9,882 nucleotides of DNA from the NCBI GenBank assembly GCA_945836355.1, contig CAMALD010000028.1, positions 1-9,882 on the forward strand, given 5' to 3'. The notes under the pieces are model-generated. The model was not told the origin of the DNA. It did no database searches and saw only the letters and a program-made list of their open reading frames with translations. Each line of letters begins with the position of its first letter. Within the stretch, counting starts at the first letter, position 1. The translations under genes and the position numbers were made by a program. Below, one piece after another: positions 1 to 6,563 of this stretch. This stretch comes from an uncultured Lachnospiraceae bacterium. Lineage in GTDB: Bacteria > Bacillota > Clostridia > Lachnospirales > Lachnospiraceae.

Positions 1-144
1 CTCGATAATTTCCCACTCACCATTGATCATATACAAAAAATCGTATTCCTGCATAATGCGGTCGGGATGAAGAACGCCCTCAGGACTATAGTTAAAGTTG
101 CATTGCGAAATGGTATGCCGCACATCGGTAGAAAAATATAGCAT
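1..144 (-). CDS. AraC-family transcriptional regulator, N-terminal fragment (partial)
   Basis: Reading the minus strand from an ATG at 142-144 gives 48 residues that run off the left edge without a stop. The segment HPDRIMQEYDFLYMINGEWE resembles the start of the N-terminal cupin-like sugar-sensing domain of AraC/XylS regulators, where a 'HPDR...YDFIYV..G' pattern is typical. The helix-turn-helix part lies outside the window, so family membership rests on this short match. An AACGAGG stretch about 8 bases before the ATG can serve as ribosome binding site. The gene is divergent from the GH127 gene, the usual arrangement for a local sugar-responsive activator. A good -10 (TATAAT on the minus strand at 188-193) lies upstream. 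It probably responds to arabinose, xylose or an oligosaccharide, but nothing here identifies the ligand. Confidence 0.72.
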   Translation of the reverse strand, partial: MLYFSTDVRHTISQCNFNYSPEGVLHPDRIMQEYDFLYMINGEWEIIE

Positions 145-163
145 GGTATATACCTCGTTGAAA

Positions 164-187
164 ATATACATGGATACTCTGAATATT
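164..187. repeat. Direct repeat copy 1, candidate AraC operator
   Basis: ATATACATGGAT at 164-175, followed by ACTCTGAATATT, matches the copy at 284-307. The first 12 bases are identical and the TGAATAT ending is shared after a one-base length difference. The two copies are exactly 120 bp apart and in the same orientation. It sits over the start-site region of the AraC-type gene. Confidence 0.5.
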
Positions 188-216
188 ATTATAGCCTATT
201 CCCATTATCAGCACAA
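188..216 (-). promoter_or_regulatory. Candidate promoter of the AraC-type gene
   Basis: On the minus strand TTGTGC (216-211) is followed after 17 bases by a perfect TATAAT (193-188). The start site would fall near 181, giving a leader of about 37 bases to the ATG at 144. Repeat copy 1 (164-187) lies just downstream of the -10, a position where a bound regulator could repress its own gene. The -35 matches consensus only in its TTG. Confidence 0.5.
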
Positions 217-283
217 TAGAGATATAACAAAATTGCAATGAAGAAATAGTGCAAAAACAATATAAATGAAATGGTCGTACAAT

Positions 284-307
284 ATATACATGGATTGTCT
301 TGAATAT
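284..307. repeat. Direct repeat copy 2, candidate activator site for GH127
   Basis: ATATACATGGAT at 284-295 followed by TGTCTTGAATAT repeats the sequence at 164-187. It ends 3 bases before the weak -35 candidate (311-316) of the GH127 promoter. Just upstream of or overlapping a poor -35 is where AraC-family activators commonly bind. Binding by the divergent regulator is an inference. Confidence 0.5.
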
Positions 308-310
308 CCA

Positions 311-339
311 TTCTCCTGTACCGGAAGATTTGATATACT
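311..339 (+). promoter_or_regulatory. Candidate activator-dependent promoter of GH127
   Basis: TTCTCC (311-316), a poor -35, is followed after 17 bases by TATACT (334-339), which matches the -10 consensus at 5 of 6 positions. Transcription would start near 346, about 53 bases before the ATG. The weak -35 immediately downstream of repeat copy 2 suggests activator dependence. Confidence 0.4.
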
Positions 340-398
340 TGTTTCATCAGAGATTCGCGGGATTCGGAACGAATCAATATCAATCGGGAGGATACGAC

Positions 399-2255
399 AT
401 GATGCAGGAGTTAAGGGGAAAATCGGTCACATTGTATGAGGGAGACCTGAAAAGACGTGAGCTTGATAACAGGGATTATTTAATGAAATTGAAGACGCCG
501 CATTTGCTGCGCAATTTCCAGCTTGAGGCGGGGAGGTTTTCAGGAAGAGGCATGGATGCATCGGCTATGGGCGGCTGGGAGGACCCGAGCTGCCAGCTTC
601 GCGGGCACTTTCTGGGACACTGGCTGTCGGCGGCAGCCCTTCACTATGAGGAGACGGGTGATCTGGAGTTGAAAGCCAAGGCTGAGGTGATTGTGAATGA
701 GCTGGAGCTTTGTCAGAAGGACAACGGTGGCGAGTGGGCATGCTCCATCCCGGAAAAATACCTTTACTGGATCGGAAAGGGCAAGCCGGTGTGGGCTCCG
801 CAGTATACCATCCACAAGCTGTTTATGGGGCTGTTGGATGTATATCAGTATATGGACAATGAGCAGGCACTGACGGTGGCGGATCATCTCGCCGACTGGT
901 TTTACCGCTGGAGCGGGGAATATACACGGGAGGAGTTTGACAATATTCTGGATGTTGAGACCGGCGGTATGCTGGAAATCTGGGTGCAGCTGTATGATAT
1001 TACCAGGAACGAGAAGTACAAGACACTGATGGAGCGCTATTACCGCGGCAGACTCTTTGATCCGCTACTGGAGGGCAGGGATGTGCTCACCAACATGCAT
1101 GCCAACACCACTATTCCTGAGATTCTGGGCTGCGCTAGGGCCTATGAGGTCACGGGCGAGGAAAAGTGGTTAAGGATTACTGAGATGTACTGGAAATGTG
1201 CGGTGACCGACCGAGGTGCTTTTGTCACCGGAGGACAGACGCAGGGAGAAATCTGGACTCCGATGATGAAGCTGAAGGCAAGGCTTGGCGACAAGAATCA
1301 GGAGCATTGTACGGTTTACAATATGATTCGCCTGGCAGAGTTTTTGTTCCGCCAGACAAAAGACCCGAAGTACATGCATTATATCGAATACAATGTCAGA
1401 AACGGGATTCTGGCGCAGACCTACTGGCGGGGCGATGCCAGGAACGGCAAGCCGGGGTACGGTCTGCTGACCTACTTCCTGCCGATGAAGGCGGGAAGCA
1501 AAAAGGACTGGGCAGGCGAGATGGACAGCTTTTTCTGCTGTCACGGCACGATGGTGCAGGCGAATGCCGCATGGAACCGGCATATGTATTATCAGGACGG
1601 CAATACCCTGTTCGTGACGCAGTATGCAAACTCGGCGGCGGATTTTATCGTGGACGGACGCAGGGTATCGCTGCAGCTGCGGCAGGACTACATGAACGGC
1701 AGCCTGCAGAATTCTTCGGAGAACAATGCGAAGCAGACCATCAACAGCACGACCAGTGCCTATGCGAATAAGCCGGATTTCAGAAAATATGAGATTACCG
1801 TGGATACCAAAGAGCCGGTACGCTTTACGGCGGCTGTGCGTATCCCAGACTGGATTATGTCTGCGGCATCGGTTTATGTCAATGGCGAGCTTGCTGTCAA
1901 CACCGAGAAGTCGGATGAATTTGTAATGATTGACAGAGAGTGGAAGAAGGATGACAAGCTTGTGCTGATTTTCCCAATCGGTCTGCGTTTTGTAACGCTC
2001 CCGGATGATGACCGGATGGGAGCTTTCCGTTACGGACCGGAGGTGCTGGCGGGAATCACCGAGCAGGAGAGAGTGCTGTATCTGGAAGATGATGATCCGA
2101 CGAAGGAGCTTTCTGCGGATACGGAGCGCCAGTGGGGAGATTTCAGGACGTTTTATAAGACGGAAAATCAGGACCCGGGCATCAGCTTCTGTAAGCTGAA
2201 TGATGTGGGATATGAGCCGTATCAGCTGTATTTCAAGGTGAAAAAGAGAGGATAA
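399..2255 (+). CDS. Glycoside hydrolase family 127 (DUF1680), beta-L-arabinofuranosidase
   Basis: The 618-residue product matches the GH127/DUF1680 alpha/alpha-barrel family, which includes HypBA1 of Bifidobacterium longum, a retaining enzyme that releases beta-L-arabinofuranose with a cysteine nucleophile and a zinc site. Counting from the ATG at 399, the visible counterparts are E284 in QGEIW (acid/base), E302 and C304 in QEHC, and the C380-C381 pair in FFCCHG (zinc ligands and nucleophile). The spacing C304 to C380 is close to that in HypBA1. Length is normal. There is no signal peptide, so it should act in the cytosol on imported oligosaccharides. The frame stays open back to a TTG at 300, but GGGAGGA at 386-392 fits ATG 399 (or the adjacent ATG 402). 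GH127 relatives also include enzymes with other specificities, so the substrate is not certain. It is divergent from the AraC-type gene and 177 bp before the GH10 gene. Confidence 0.88.
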   Translation: MMQELRGKSVTLYEGDLKRRELDNRDYLMKLKTPHLLRNFQLEAGRFSGRGMDASAMGGWEDPSCQLRGHFLGHWLSAAALHYEETGDLELKAKAEVIVNELELCQKDNGGEWACSIPEKYLYWIGKGKPVWAPQYTIHKLFMGLLDVYQYMDNEQALTVADHLADWFYRWSGEYTREEFDNILDVETGGMLEIWVQLYDITRNEKYKTLMERYYRGRLFDPLLEGRDVLTNMHANTTIPEILGCARAYEVTGEEKWLRITEMYWKCAVTDRGAFVTGGQTQGEIWTPMMKLKARLGDKNQEHCTVYNMIRLAEFLFRQTKDPKYMHYIEYNVRNGILAQTYWRGDARNGKPGYGLLTYFLPMKAGSKKDWAGEMDSFFCCHGTMVQANAAWNRHMYYQDGNTLFVTQYANSAADFIVDGRRVSLQLRQDYMNGSLQNSSENNAKQTINSTTSAYANKPDFRKYEITVDTKEPVRFTAAVRIPDWIMSAASVYVNGELAVNTEKSDEFVMIDREWKKDDKLVLIFPIGLRFVTLPDDDRMGAFRYGPEVLAGITEQERVLYLEDDDPTKELSADTERQWGDFRTFYKTENQDPGISFCKLNDVGYEPYQLYFKVKKRG

Positions 2256-2369
2256 GGCCAAAAGAGATACGGTTTGTAATAAAAAACGCAATAAGCGAAG
2301 AAATTTTCACAAGATTCACGAAGAAAAAATCACATGTAAATGGTAGACTAAATACAGCGAAAGAGGAGT

Positions 2370-2400
2370 CGCTCCCACTGCAGGTGTGCAGGCGGGGGCG
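2370..2400 (+). promoter_or_regulatory. Strong hairpin in the GH127-GH10 spacer
   Basis: CGCTCCC (2370-2376) pairs with GGGGGCG (2394-2400), with one G-U pair. Inside it CTGCA (2378-2382) pairs with TGCAG (2387-2391) around a GGTG loop. No T-run follows, so it is not a standard intrinsic terminator. It ends 18 bases before the GH10 ribosome binding site, so a role in mRNA stability, processing or translation is possible. I see no convincing separate GH10 promoter in 2256-2432, so co-transcription with GH127 is plausible. Confidence 0.5.
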
Positions 2401-2418
2401 ATAAACTCGTATCGGAAG

Positions 2419-2425
2419 AAGGAGG
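2419..2425 (+). promoter_or_regulatory. Ribosome binding site fixing the TTG start of GH10
   Basis: A perfect AAGGAGG lies 7 bases before TTG 2433. This placement, and the basic first residues (MRK) of the signal peptide, decide for the TTG over the in-frame ATG at codon 12. Confidence 0.8.
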
Positions 2426-2432
2426 TATTGAG

Positions 2433-5042
2433 TTGAGAAAAATAACACATGGAATTATCGGAGGCATGCTCAGCCTTGTGATGATGTTTGCCGAGCTGCA
2501 GGGCTTTGGCGGGCAGCAGACCACGGTGAAGGCTGCGGAAACAGAAAATCTGATTAAGAACCCGGATTTTGCGGCAGATGGCGATTTGTCGGTCTGGTCG
2601 GTGGCGCAGGGTGGTGCGGTAATCACTGCCGAGACTGCACAGGATCCGATTTTCGGGTCTGTCACTACCTACGGAAAGATTACCGGAAGAAACTCGAATT
2701 ATGAGTGCTTTGCACAGGATGTGACCAATGTTGTGGAGAATAACGAGGTGTATGAGTATACCTTTTACGTTATGCTGGATAAGGAGGACTATGACGGGGC
2801 ACCGGCAAATAAGCGCACGGTAGAGATTTCACCGTTTATCACGGTAAACGGCTCCACCACATACAGCCAGGGTGTTTCGGGTACGGTTACACAGGCTTTG
2901 GAGCCGGGTGTATGGACGAAATTCAGCGGTACCTACTGCCCATCGTGGACAGGTGAGGCGCAGCAGGTTGCCATTCGTATTCTGGAACAGGGCACCAACT
3001 ACGGACAGGGCGAAGGCGTGATGGGCACCTACTATGTGACAGGGGTACAGCTTTCGGTTCCGAGTCCGGATCTTCTGATTGATGAGGATGCCATCAATTT
3101 CTGTGATGCCATGACGGAGCAGATGGGAGAGGATTTTATCGCAGGCACCTCCATCTGCAACGGCGATCTCACGGATCTGAACGAAATGGCATTGGTGACA
3201 AAGCATTTTAATGCGCTTACCCTTGGCAATGAGCTGAAGCCGGATGCCATGTTCGGATACAGCAATGCGAAGGTGCCGGGCACCGAGACGGCAGTGCTGA
3301 ACGGAGAAGAAATCGTGGTACCTAAGATGGATTACAGCCGGGCGGAGAAGACTTTGAACTATGTGTATAACTGGAACCAGAAGCACCCGGATAAGCAGAT
3401 CAAGGTTCGCGGACATGTGCTGGTATGGCACTCTCAGACGCCGGAATGGTGGTTCCATGAGGATTATGATGCGACGAAGCCGTATGTGGATACCGATACC
3501 ATGAACAAGCGTCTGGAATGGTATATCAAGACAATGGCAGAGCATTTTACCGGTCCGGACAGCAAGTATTACGGCATGTTCTATGGCTGGGATGTTGTAA
3601 ACGAGGCAGTCAGCGACGGCGGAGCAAGATATCGCAATGCAAGCGAGAACTCGAGCTGGTGGGCAGTATATCAGAGTCAGGAATTCATAATCAATGCGTT
3701 CCGCTACGCAAATAAATATATGGATCCATCGGTAGACCTGTATTACAACGATTATAACGAGTGTAGCCCGACCAAGCGTCAGGGCATCGTTCAGCTTTTG
3801 ACCGATGTCAAGGAGGCTGATGGAACACGTATTGACGGCATGGGTATGCAGGGACATTACGGCACCTCCGGCAATCCGTCCGCAGCCGATTTTGAGGCTT
3901 CCGCAAGAGCATTTGCAGCTGTGGTGGATAAGGTACAGATTACCGAGTTTGATATGGGAGCCAGCGATTTTTATAACGGAAAGGAAGAAACCAAAGCTTC
4001 GGAATACTCCATGCAGGCATACCGCTACAAGGAAATTTACGATGTGGTAAAGCAGCTGAAGTCCGAAGGAATCAGTTTTGCAGGCATCACCTTCTGGGGC
4101 GTGGTGGATAAGTATTCCTGGCTGCAGTCCGCCAGCAATGTAGGCGGCGGTACGGACGGTACCAGAAAGCAGTGTCCGCTCCTGTTTGATGATGATTATC
4201 AGATAAAGCCTGCATTCTGGGCTTTTGCAGATCAGAGCCGGCTTAAGCCTGTGGCAAAAACGTTGGTGGTGATGGGTGTCGGCGCCGGTGGCAACATGAA
4301 TGCATCAGGCGAGTACAGCTTTGCATCGGGCAATACAGGTGTCACCTTCAAGGCGGCATGGAATAAGAATTCGCTTATAGTCAAGGTGACGGTGGACGAT
4401 ACCTCCAAGGATGAGAGTGACTGTTTTATCGTGTACGCATCGGTGGACGGCAAGAATATTCTCAAAAAAGAAATCAAGCGCAGCGAGGCCATTGACCGTC
4501 TCCTCAAGGGATATGAATATTCCGTAAAGCTTGAGCTGGATGAGGCATATATGCATGATGGCGGCGAGATTTTCTTTGACATCGTGGCATGGAACGGTGA
4601 CGATGCAATTGCATTCAGCGATAAGACCATGTCGCAGGAAACCAGCACCGAGTACTATATCAAGGCAGTTTTGCAGGACAATCCGGACAACAAACAGGAG
4701 GAGGTGACGGAGCCGACATCAACTCCTACACCGACGCCGGCTCAGGACCCGACAAAGGAGCCTGAGAAGCAGGAGAAAGTGACTCCGGAACCGACCGCAG
4801 CAGCGGGAGATAATACCGATAGTGCGGATACTGAAGGTGATAAGGAAGCCTCCGGCAGTGACAATGCAGACATTGCCGATGGGGAATCCCAGAGTGTGGA
4901 TGCAGCACAGCAGGATACGGCGAATGAGCAGGCGCAGAAGAGCAGCAACGGATGGGCAATCGCAGCTCTGGGAATTGTGGCAATCCTTGCGGTAGCAGCA
5001 GTTGCCATTGTTATTGTGGTAAAAAAGAACAAGTCAAAATAA
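2433..5042 (+). CDS. Modular GH10 endo-1,4-beta-xylanase, membrane-anchored
   Basis: This 869-residue secreted enzyme cuts the xylan backbone. Residues 1-34 are a signal peptide, probably cleaved before AETENL. About 38-208 look like a CBM22/CBM4_9 carbohydrate-binding module. About 218-602 are the GH10 barrel: GNELKPDAMF, RGHVLVWHSQTPEWW (H333), acid/base E391 in WDVVNEA, nucleophile E505 in QITEFDMG, and the late FWGVVDKYSW. About 612-755 resemble a CBM9-like module. Residues 756-838 are a Thr/Pro-rich then acidic linker. A hydrophobic helix at about 841-863 and a KKNKSK tail anchor the C terminus in the membrane; there is no LPXTG motif. All catalytic residues are present. The start is the TTG at 2433 behind a perfect AAGGAGG. 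It follows the GH127 gene and ends in a spacer facing a convergent gene. GH10 assignment is firm; module families are approximate. Confidence 0.95.
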   Translation: MRKITHGIIGGMLSLVMMFAELQGFGGQQTTVKAAETENLIKNPDFAADGDLSVWSVAQGGAVITAETAQDPIFGSVTTYGKITGRNSNYECFAQDVTNVVENNEVYEYTFYVMLDKEDYDGAPANKRTVEISPFITVNGSTTYSQGVSGTVTQALEPGVWTKFSGTYCPSWTGEAQQVAIRILEQGTNYGQGEGVMGTYYVTGVQLSVPSPDLLIDEDAINFCDAMTEQMGEDFIAGTSICNGDLTDLNEMALVTKHFNALTLGNELKPDAMFGYSNAKVPGTETAVLNGEEIVVPKMDYSRAEKTLNYVYNWNQKHPDKQIKVRGHVLVWHSQTPEWWFHEDYDATKPYVDTDTMNKRLEWYIKTMAEHFTGPDSKYYGMFYGWDVVNEAVSDGGARYRNASENSSWWAVYQSQEFIINAFRYANKYMDPSVDLYYNDYNECSPTKRQGIVQLLTDVKEADGTRIDGMGMQGHYGTSGNPSAADFEASARAFAAVVDKVQITEFDMGASDFYNGKEETKASEYSMQAYRYKEIYDVVKQLKSEGISFAGITFWGVVDKYSWLQSASNVGGGTDGTRKQCPLLFDDDYQIKPAFWAFADQSRLKPVAKTLVVMGVGAGGNMNASGEYSFASGNTGVTFKAAWNKNSLIVKVTVDDTSKDESDCFIVYASVDGKNILKKEIKRSEAIDRLLKGYEYSVKLELDEAYMHDGGEIFFDIVAWNGDDAIAFSDKTMSQETSTEYYIKAVLQDNPDNKQEEVTEPTSTPTPTPAQDPTKEPEKQEKVTPEPTAAAGDNTDSADTEGDKEASGSDNADIADGESQSVDAAQQDTANEQAQKSSNGWAIAALGIVAILAVAAVAIVIVVKKNKSK

Positions 5043-5110
5043 AGTAAAAGCAAGTAAAACAAGACACACGAGCGCGAAAAGCAGAAATCGGTGACGGTGC
5101 ATGAAAAAAG

Positions 5111-5170
5111 AAGCTCCCGGTCAGGTCGGACAGTACGGTAAGAATACCGGGTTCGGCGAGCCGGGAGCTT
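5111..5170. terminator. Bidirectional intrinsic terminator with a large structured loop
   Basis: AAGCTCCCGG (5111-5120) is perfectly complementary to CCGGGAGCTT (5161-5170). On the plus strand TT follows, for a run of four Ts. On the minus strand the stem is followed by CTTTTTTC, a better U-tract, so it serves the CbiE/T-like gene best. The 40-base loop holds an inner hairpin, CGGTA (5136-5140) with TACCG (5145-5149) around AGAA. It lies between the stops of two convergent genes. Confidence 0.75.
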
Positions 5171-5246
5171 TTAACGTGAAATTATGCCGTTAAGCGGCGC
5201 AATGTAACATCGGAGTTTAGGGGGGGCAAGACCTGACAATACAGAT

Positions 5247-6158
5247 TTACATGTTGCCCTGTGCCCTGCCTGTGATAATCCAAGTGGTCGGCTCCGGCTT
5301 GAAGGTGTGATTGCTTGCCAGCTTATTGACGGAAAGCTGAATGGTTTCAACATCGTTAATGCCGAGGGAATTCAGTGTGTCCGGCAGGGTGGCGGCAACC
5401 TTGAAATCCAGTGTGTAGATAACCACAGAAATATTTGGGTTGAGACTGGTCAGGTAAGCCAGCTCCTGGTCGGTGCTGGCGGATGCCACCAGAAAAGCGG
5501 TAGAAAAGACAGGGCAGTCCTTCATACTCTCTGCGTCCACATGGTCGACAATCCTGACATTGTGTAAATCGAAGTGGGCGACATTGTCCTCTAAGGTAGC
5601 GCGGTCTGACTTGCTGTACTCAACAGCGGTAACCGAGCCTTCTGCGGCAATCAGTGCAGCCTCGATGGCAATACTCTCGCCGCCGATAACACAGATGTCA
5701 TCCTGCGGAGCCACCATCAGCTTGTTTAAAATAATGGCACGGATTTCACTGTTGACATAGTGTATAGAGCCGCGCTCAAAAATCTCATTGTTCAGACCAA
5801 TCTTGGCGGTGTTTCTGGCGTTCGGGTTGATAATGAGCATACCTGCGGATGCGTTGATGCCGCGGTCAATCATGTCCTTGACCTTTTTATTCAAAATCTG
5901 GCCGGACGGGTCGGAACCTTCATTGTACCATACATCGCACTCTCCCAGACCGGCATTCCACAAGCGGTAAAAGATATCGTTGATGCCTGCATTGGTGAAA
6001 ATCAATGTGGTCTTATGAGCTTCCACGGTAGGGATAACGTTTTTATTCTTTTTGGTAATATCGATGATCTTCACATGCTCTAAATCAATCGGAGTATTCT
6101 TGGCGTAGTATTGCAGCCATGATAAAATAACGTCATTAGTAAATATCTGCTCTTTCAT
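5247..6158 (-). CDS. CbiE/CbiT-like (precorrin methyltransferase-related) protein, degenerate SAM motif
   Basis: The 303-residue product resembles the fused precorrin-6Y/cobalt-precorrin methyltransferase-decarboxylase (CbiE-CbiT, CobL). Residues 50-100 (LIFTNAGINDIFYRLWNAG and on) look like the second half of a CbiE domain. From about 120 (IGLNNEIFERG, then VNSEIRAIILNKL) the order follows CbiT, with IEAALIAAEGSVTAVE at 165-180 and a DN pair at 191-192. The CbiT signature 'TK-E-R' appears as VNSEIR and the SAM loop 'DIGAGTGS' as CVIGGES (156-162), shorter and missing its acidic residue and a glycine. The N-terminal CbiE half is too short for a complete methyltransferase domain. No other cobalamin gene is nearby. 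The ATG at 6156-6158 has an AAGGGGG ribosome site about 8 bases upstream. It may be a repurposed or inactive homologue, and its function is unknown. It is convergent with GH10. Confidence 0.65.
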   Translation of the reverse strand: MKEQIFTNDVILSWLQYYAKNTPIDLEHVKIIDITKKNKNVIPTVEAHKTTLIFTNAGINDIFYRLWNAGLGECDVWYNEGSDPSGQILNKKVKDMIDRGINASAGMLIINPNARNTAKIGLNNEIFERGSIHYVNSEIRAIILNKLMVAPQDDICVIGGESIAIEAALIAAEGSVTAVEYSKSDRATLEDNVAHFDLHNVRIVDHVDAESMKDCPVFSTAFLVASASTDQELAYLTSLNPNISVVIYTLDFKVAATLPDTLNSLGINDVETIQLSVNKLASNHTFKPEPTTWIITGRAQGNM

Positions 6159-6190
6159 AGAATGAACCCCCTTATGTATATGCTTCTTCT

Positions 6191-6220
6191 ATTGTACCAC
6201 GAATAGGAAGAAAACTACAA
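6191..6220 (-). promoter_or_regulatory. Candidate promoter of the CbiE/T-like gene
   Basis: On the minus strand TTGTAG (6220-6215) is followed after 18 bases by TACAAT (6196-6191), one mismatch from the -10 consensus. The start would lie near 6184, about 26 bases before the ATG, leaving no room for a cobalamin riboswitch in the leader. Confidence 0.45.
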
Positions 6221-6253
6221 CCGGTTTTTTGCGGGATTCAAGGAACCCGATAC

Positions 6254-6282
6254 TTGACTTATGCATATATTCATGATAAACT
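6254..6282 (+). promoter_or_regulatory. Candidate promoter of the CDF-GH43 pair, with palindrome in the spacer
   Basis: TTGACT (6254-6259, 5 of 6 matches) is followed after 17 bases by TAAACT (6277-6282, 4 of 6). The spacer and edges hold an imperfect palindrome, TTATGCAT (6259-6266) against ATGATAA (6273-6279), a possible operator. Transcription from near 6289 would give a leader of about 275 bases to the CDF start. Confidence 0.45.
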
Positions 6283-6288
6283 GATAAC

Positions 6289-6563
6289 AGCTCTTTGCAC
6301 TGCGTTATAAAACAGTACAAACTGAACAGACTGGGATACATTCCTGAAGTCGGGTCAAGAACATGACAGTGGATGGAACATCTGCGGGACGGTAGTTACT
6401 TATACTGGCTTCGTGGGTGTATTTTTTTACTATTTTGGAGTACTTTCCGAGCCCTCCGAAAAACTCACAAAAGGTGCGCATTGCGTATCTGAAGCGATGG
6501 TATTAATAAACATTTCATAGCTCCGGCATTGAGATTATTTAGTGATGTGAAAAGGAGAAGGAT
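6289..6563 (+). other. Long gene-free leader with three adjacent hairpins upstream of CDF
   Basis: I find no credible gene between 6159 and 6563. Downstream of the promoter three short hairpins follow in a row: GACTGGGA (6329-6336) with TCCT and AGTC (6342-6345, 6348-6351; GA bulge); GTCA (6354-6357) with TGAC (6364-6367); and GTGGATG (6369-6375) with CATCTGC (6379-6385, two G-U pairs). A run of seven Ts follows at 6422-6428, but I see only a 4-bp stem before it. TTTTGGAG near 6433-6440 can pair with CTCCGAAAA near 6454-6462. It matches no riboswitch class I could recall, including NiCo, yybP-ykoY (Mn) and ZTP. It may be a regulatory leader or just spacer. Confidence 0.3.

Noticed and set aside
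189..383. Minus-strand open frame of 64 codons in the divergent promoter region
   Set aside because: It covers the candidate promoters and repeats, has no recognisable protein features and no clear ribosome site.
300..398. N-terminal extension of GH127 from a TTG at 300
   Set aside because: No ribosome binding site before the TTG, the extra 33 residues do not look like GH127, and the region overlaps the likely promoter. GGGAGGA before ATG 399 fits better.
1170..2291. Long minus-strand open frame (373 codons) opposite GH127
   Set aside because: Antisense shadow of a confidently identified enzyme gene; its Leu/Arg/His-rich product has no recognisable domain.
2829..3857. Long minus-strand open frame (342 codons) opposite GH10
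   Set aside because: Antisense shadow of the GH10 domain, whose catalytic motifs are all intact on the plus strand.
5307..6083. Plus-strand open frames opposite the CbiE/T-like gene
   Set aside because: Overlapping fragments in two frames with no ribosome sites; the minus-strand frame has family-level similarity and expression signals.
6159..6245. Cobalamin riboswitch ahead of the CbiE/T-like gene
   Set aside because: The predicted leader is only about 26 bases and I see no B12-box-like sequence.
6361..6395. Tiny ORF at ATG 6363 in the CDF leader (10 codons)
   Set aside because: Too short, no clear ribosome binding site, and it lies within the candidate hairpins.
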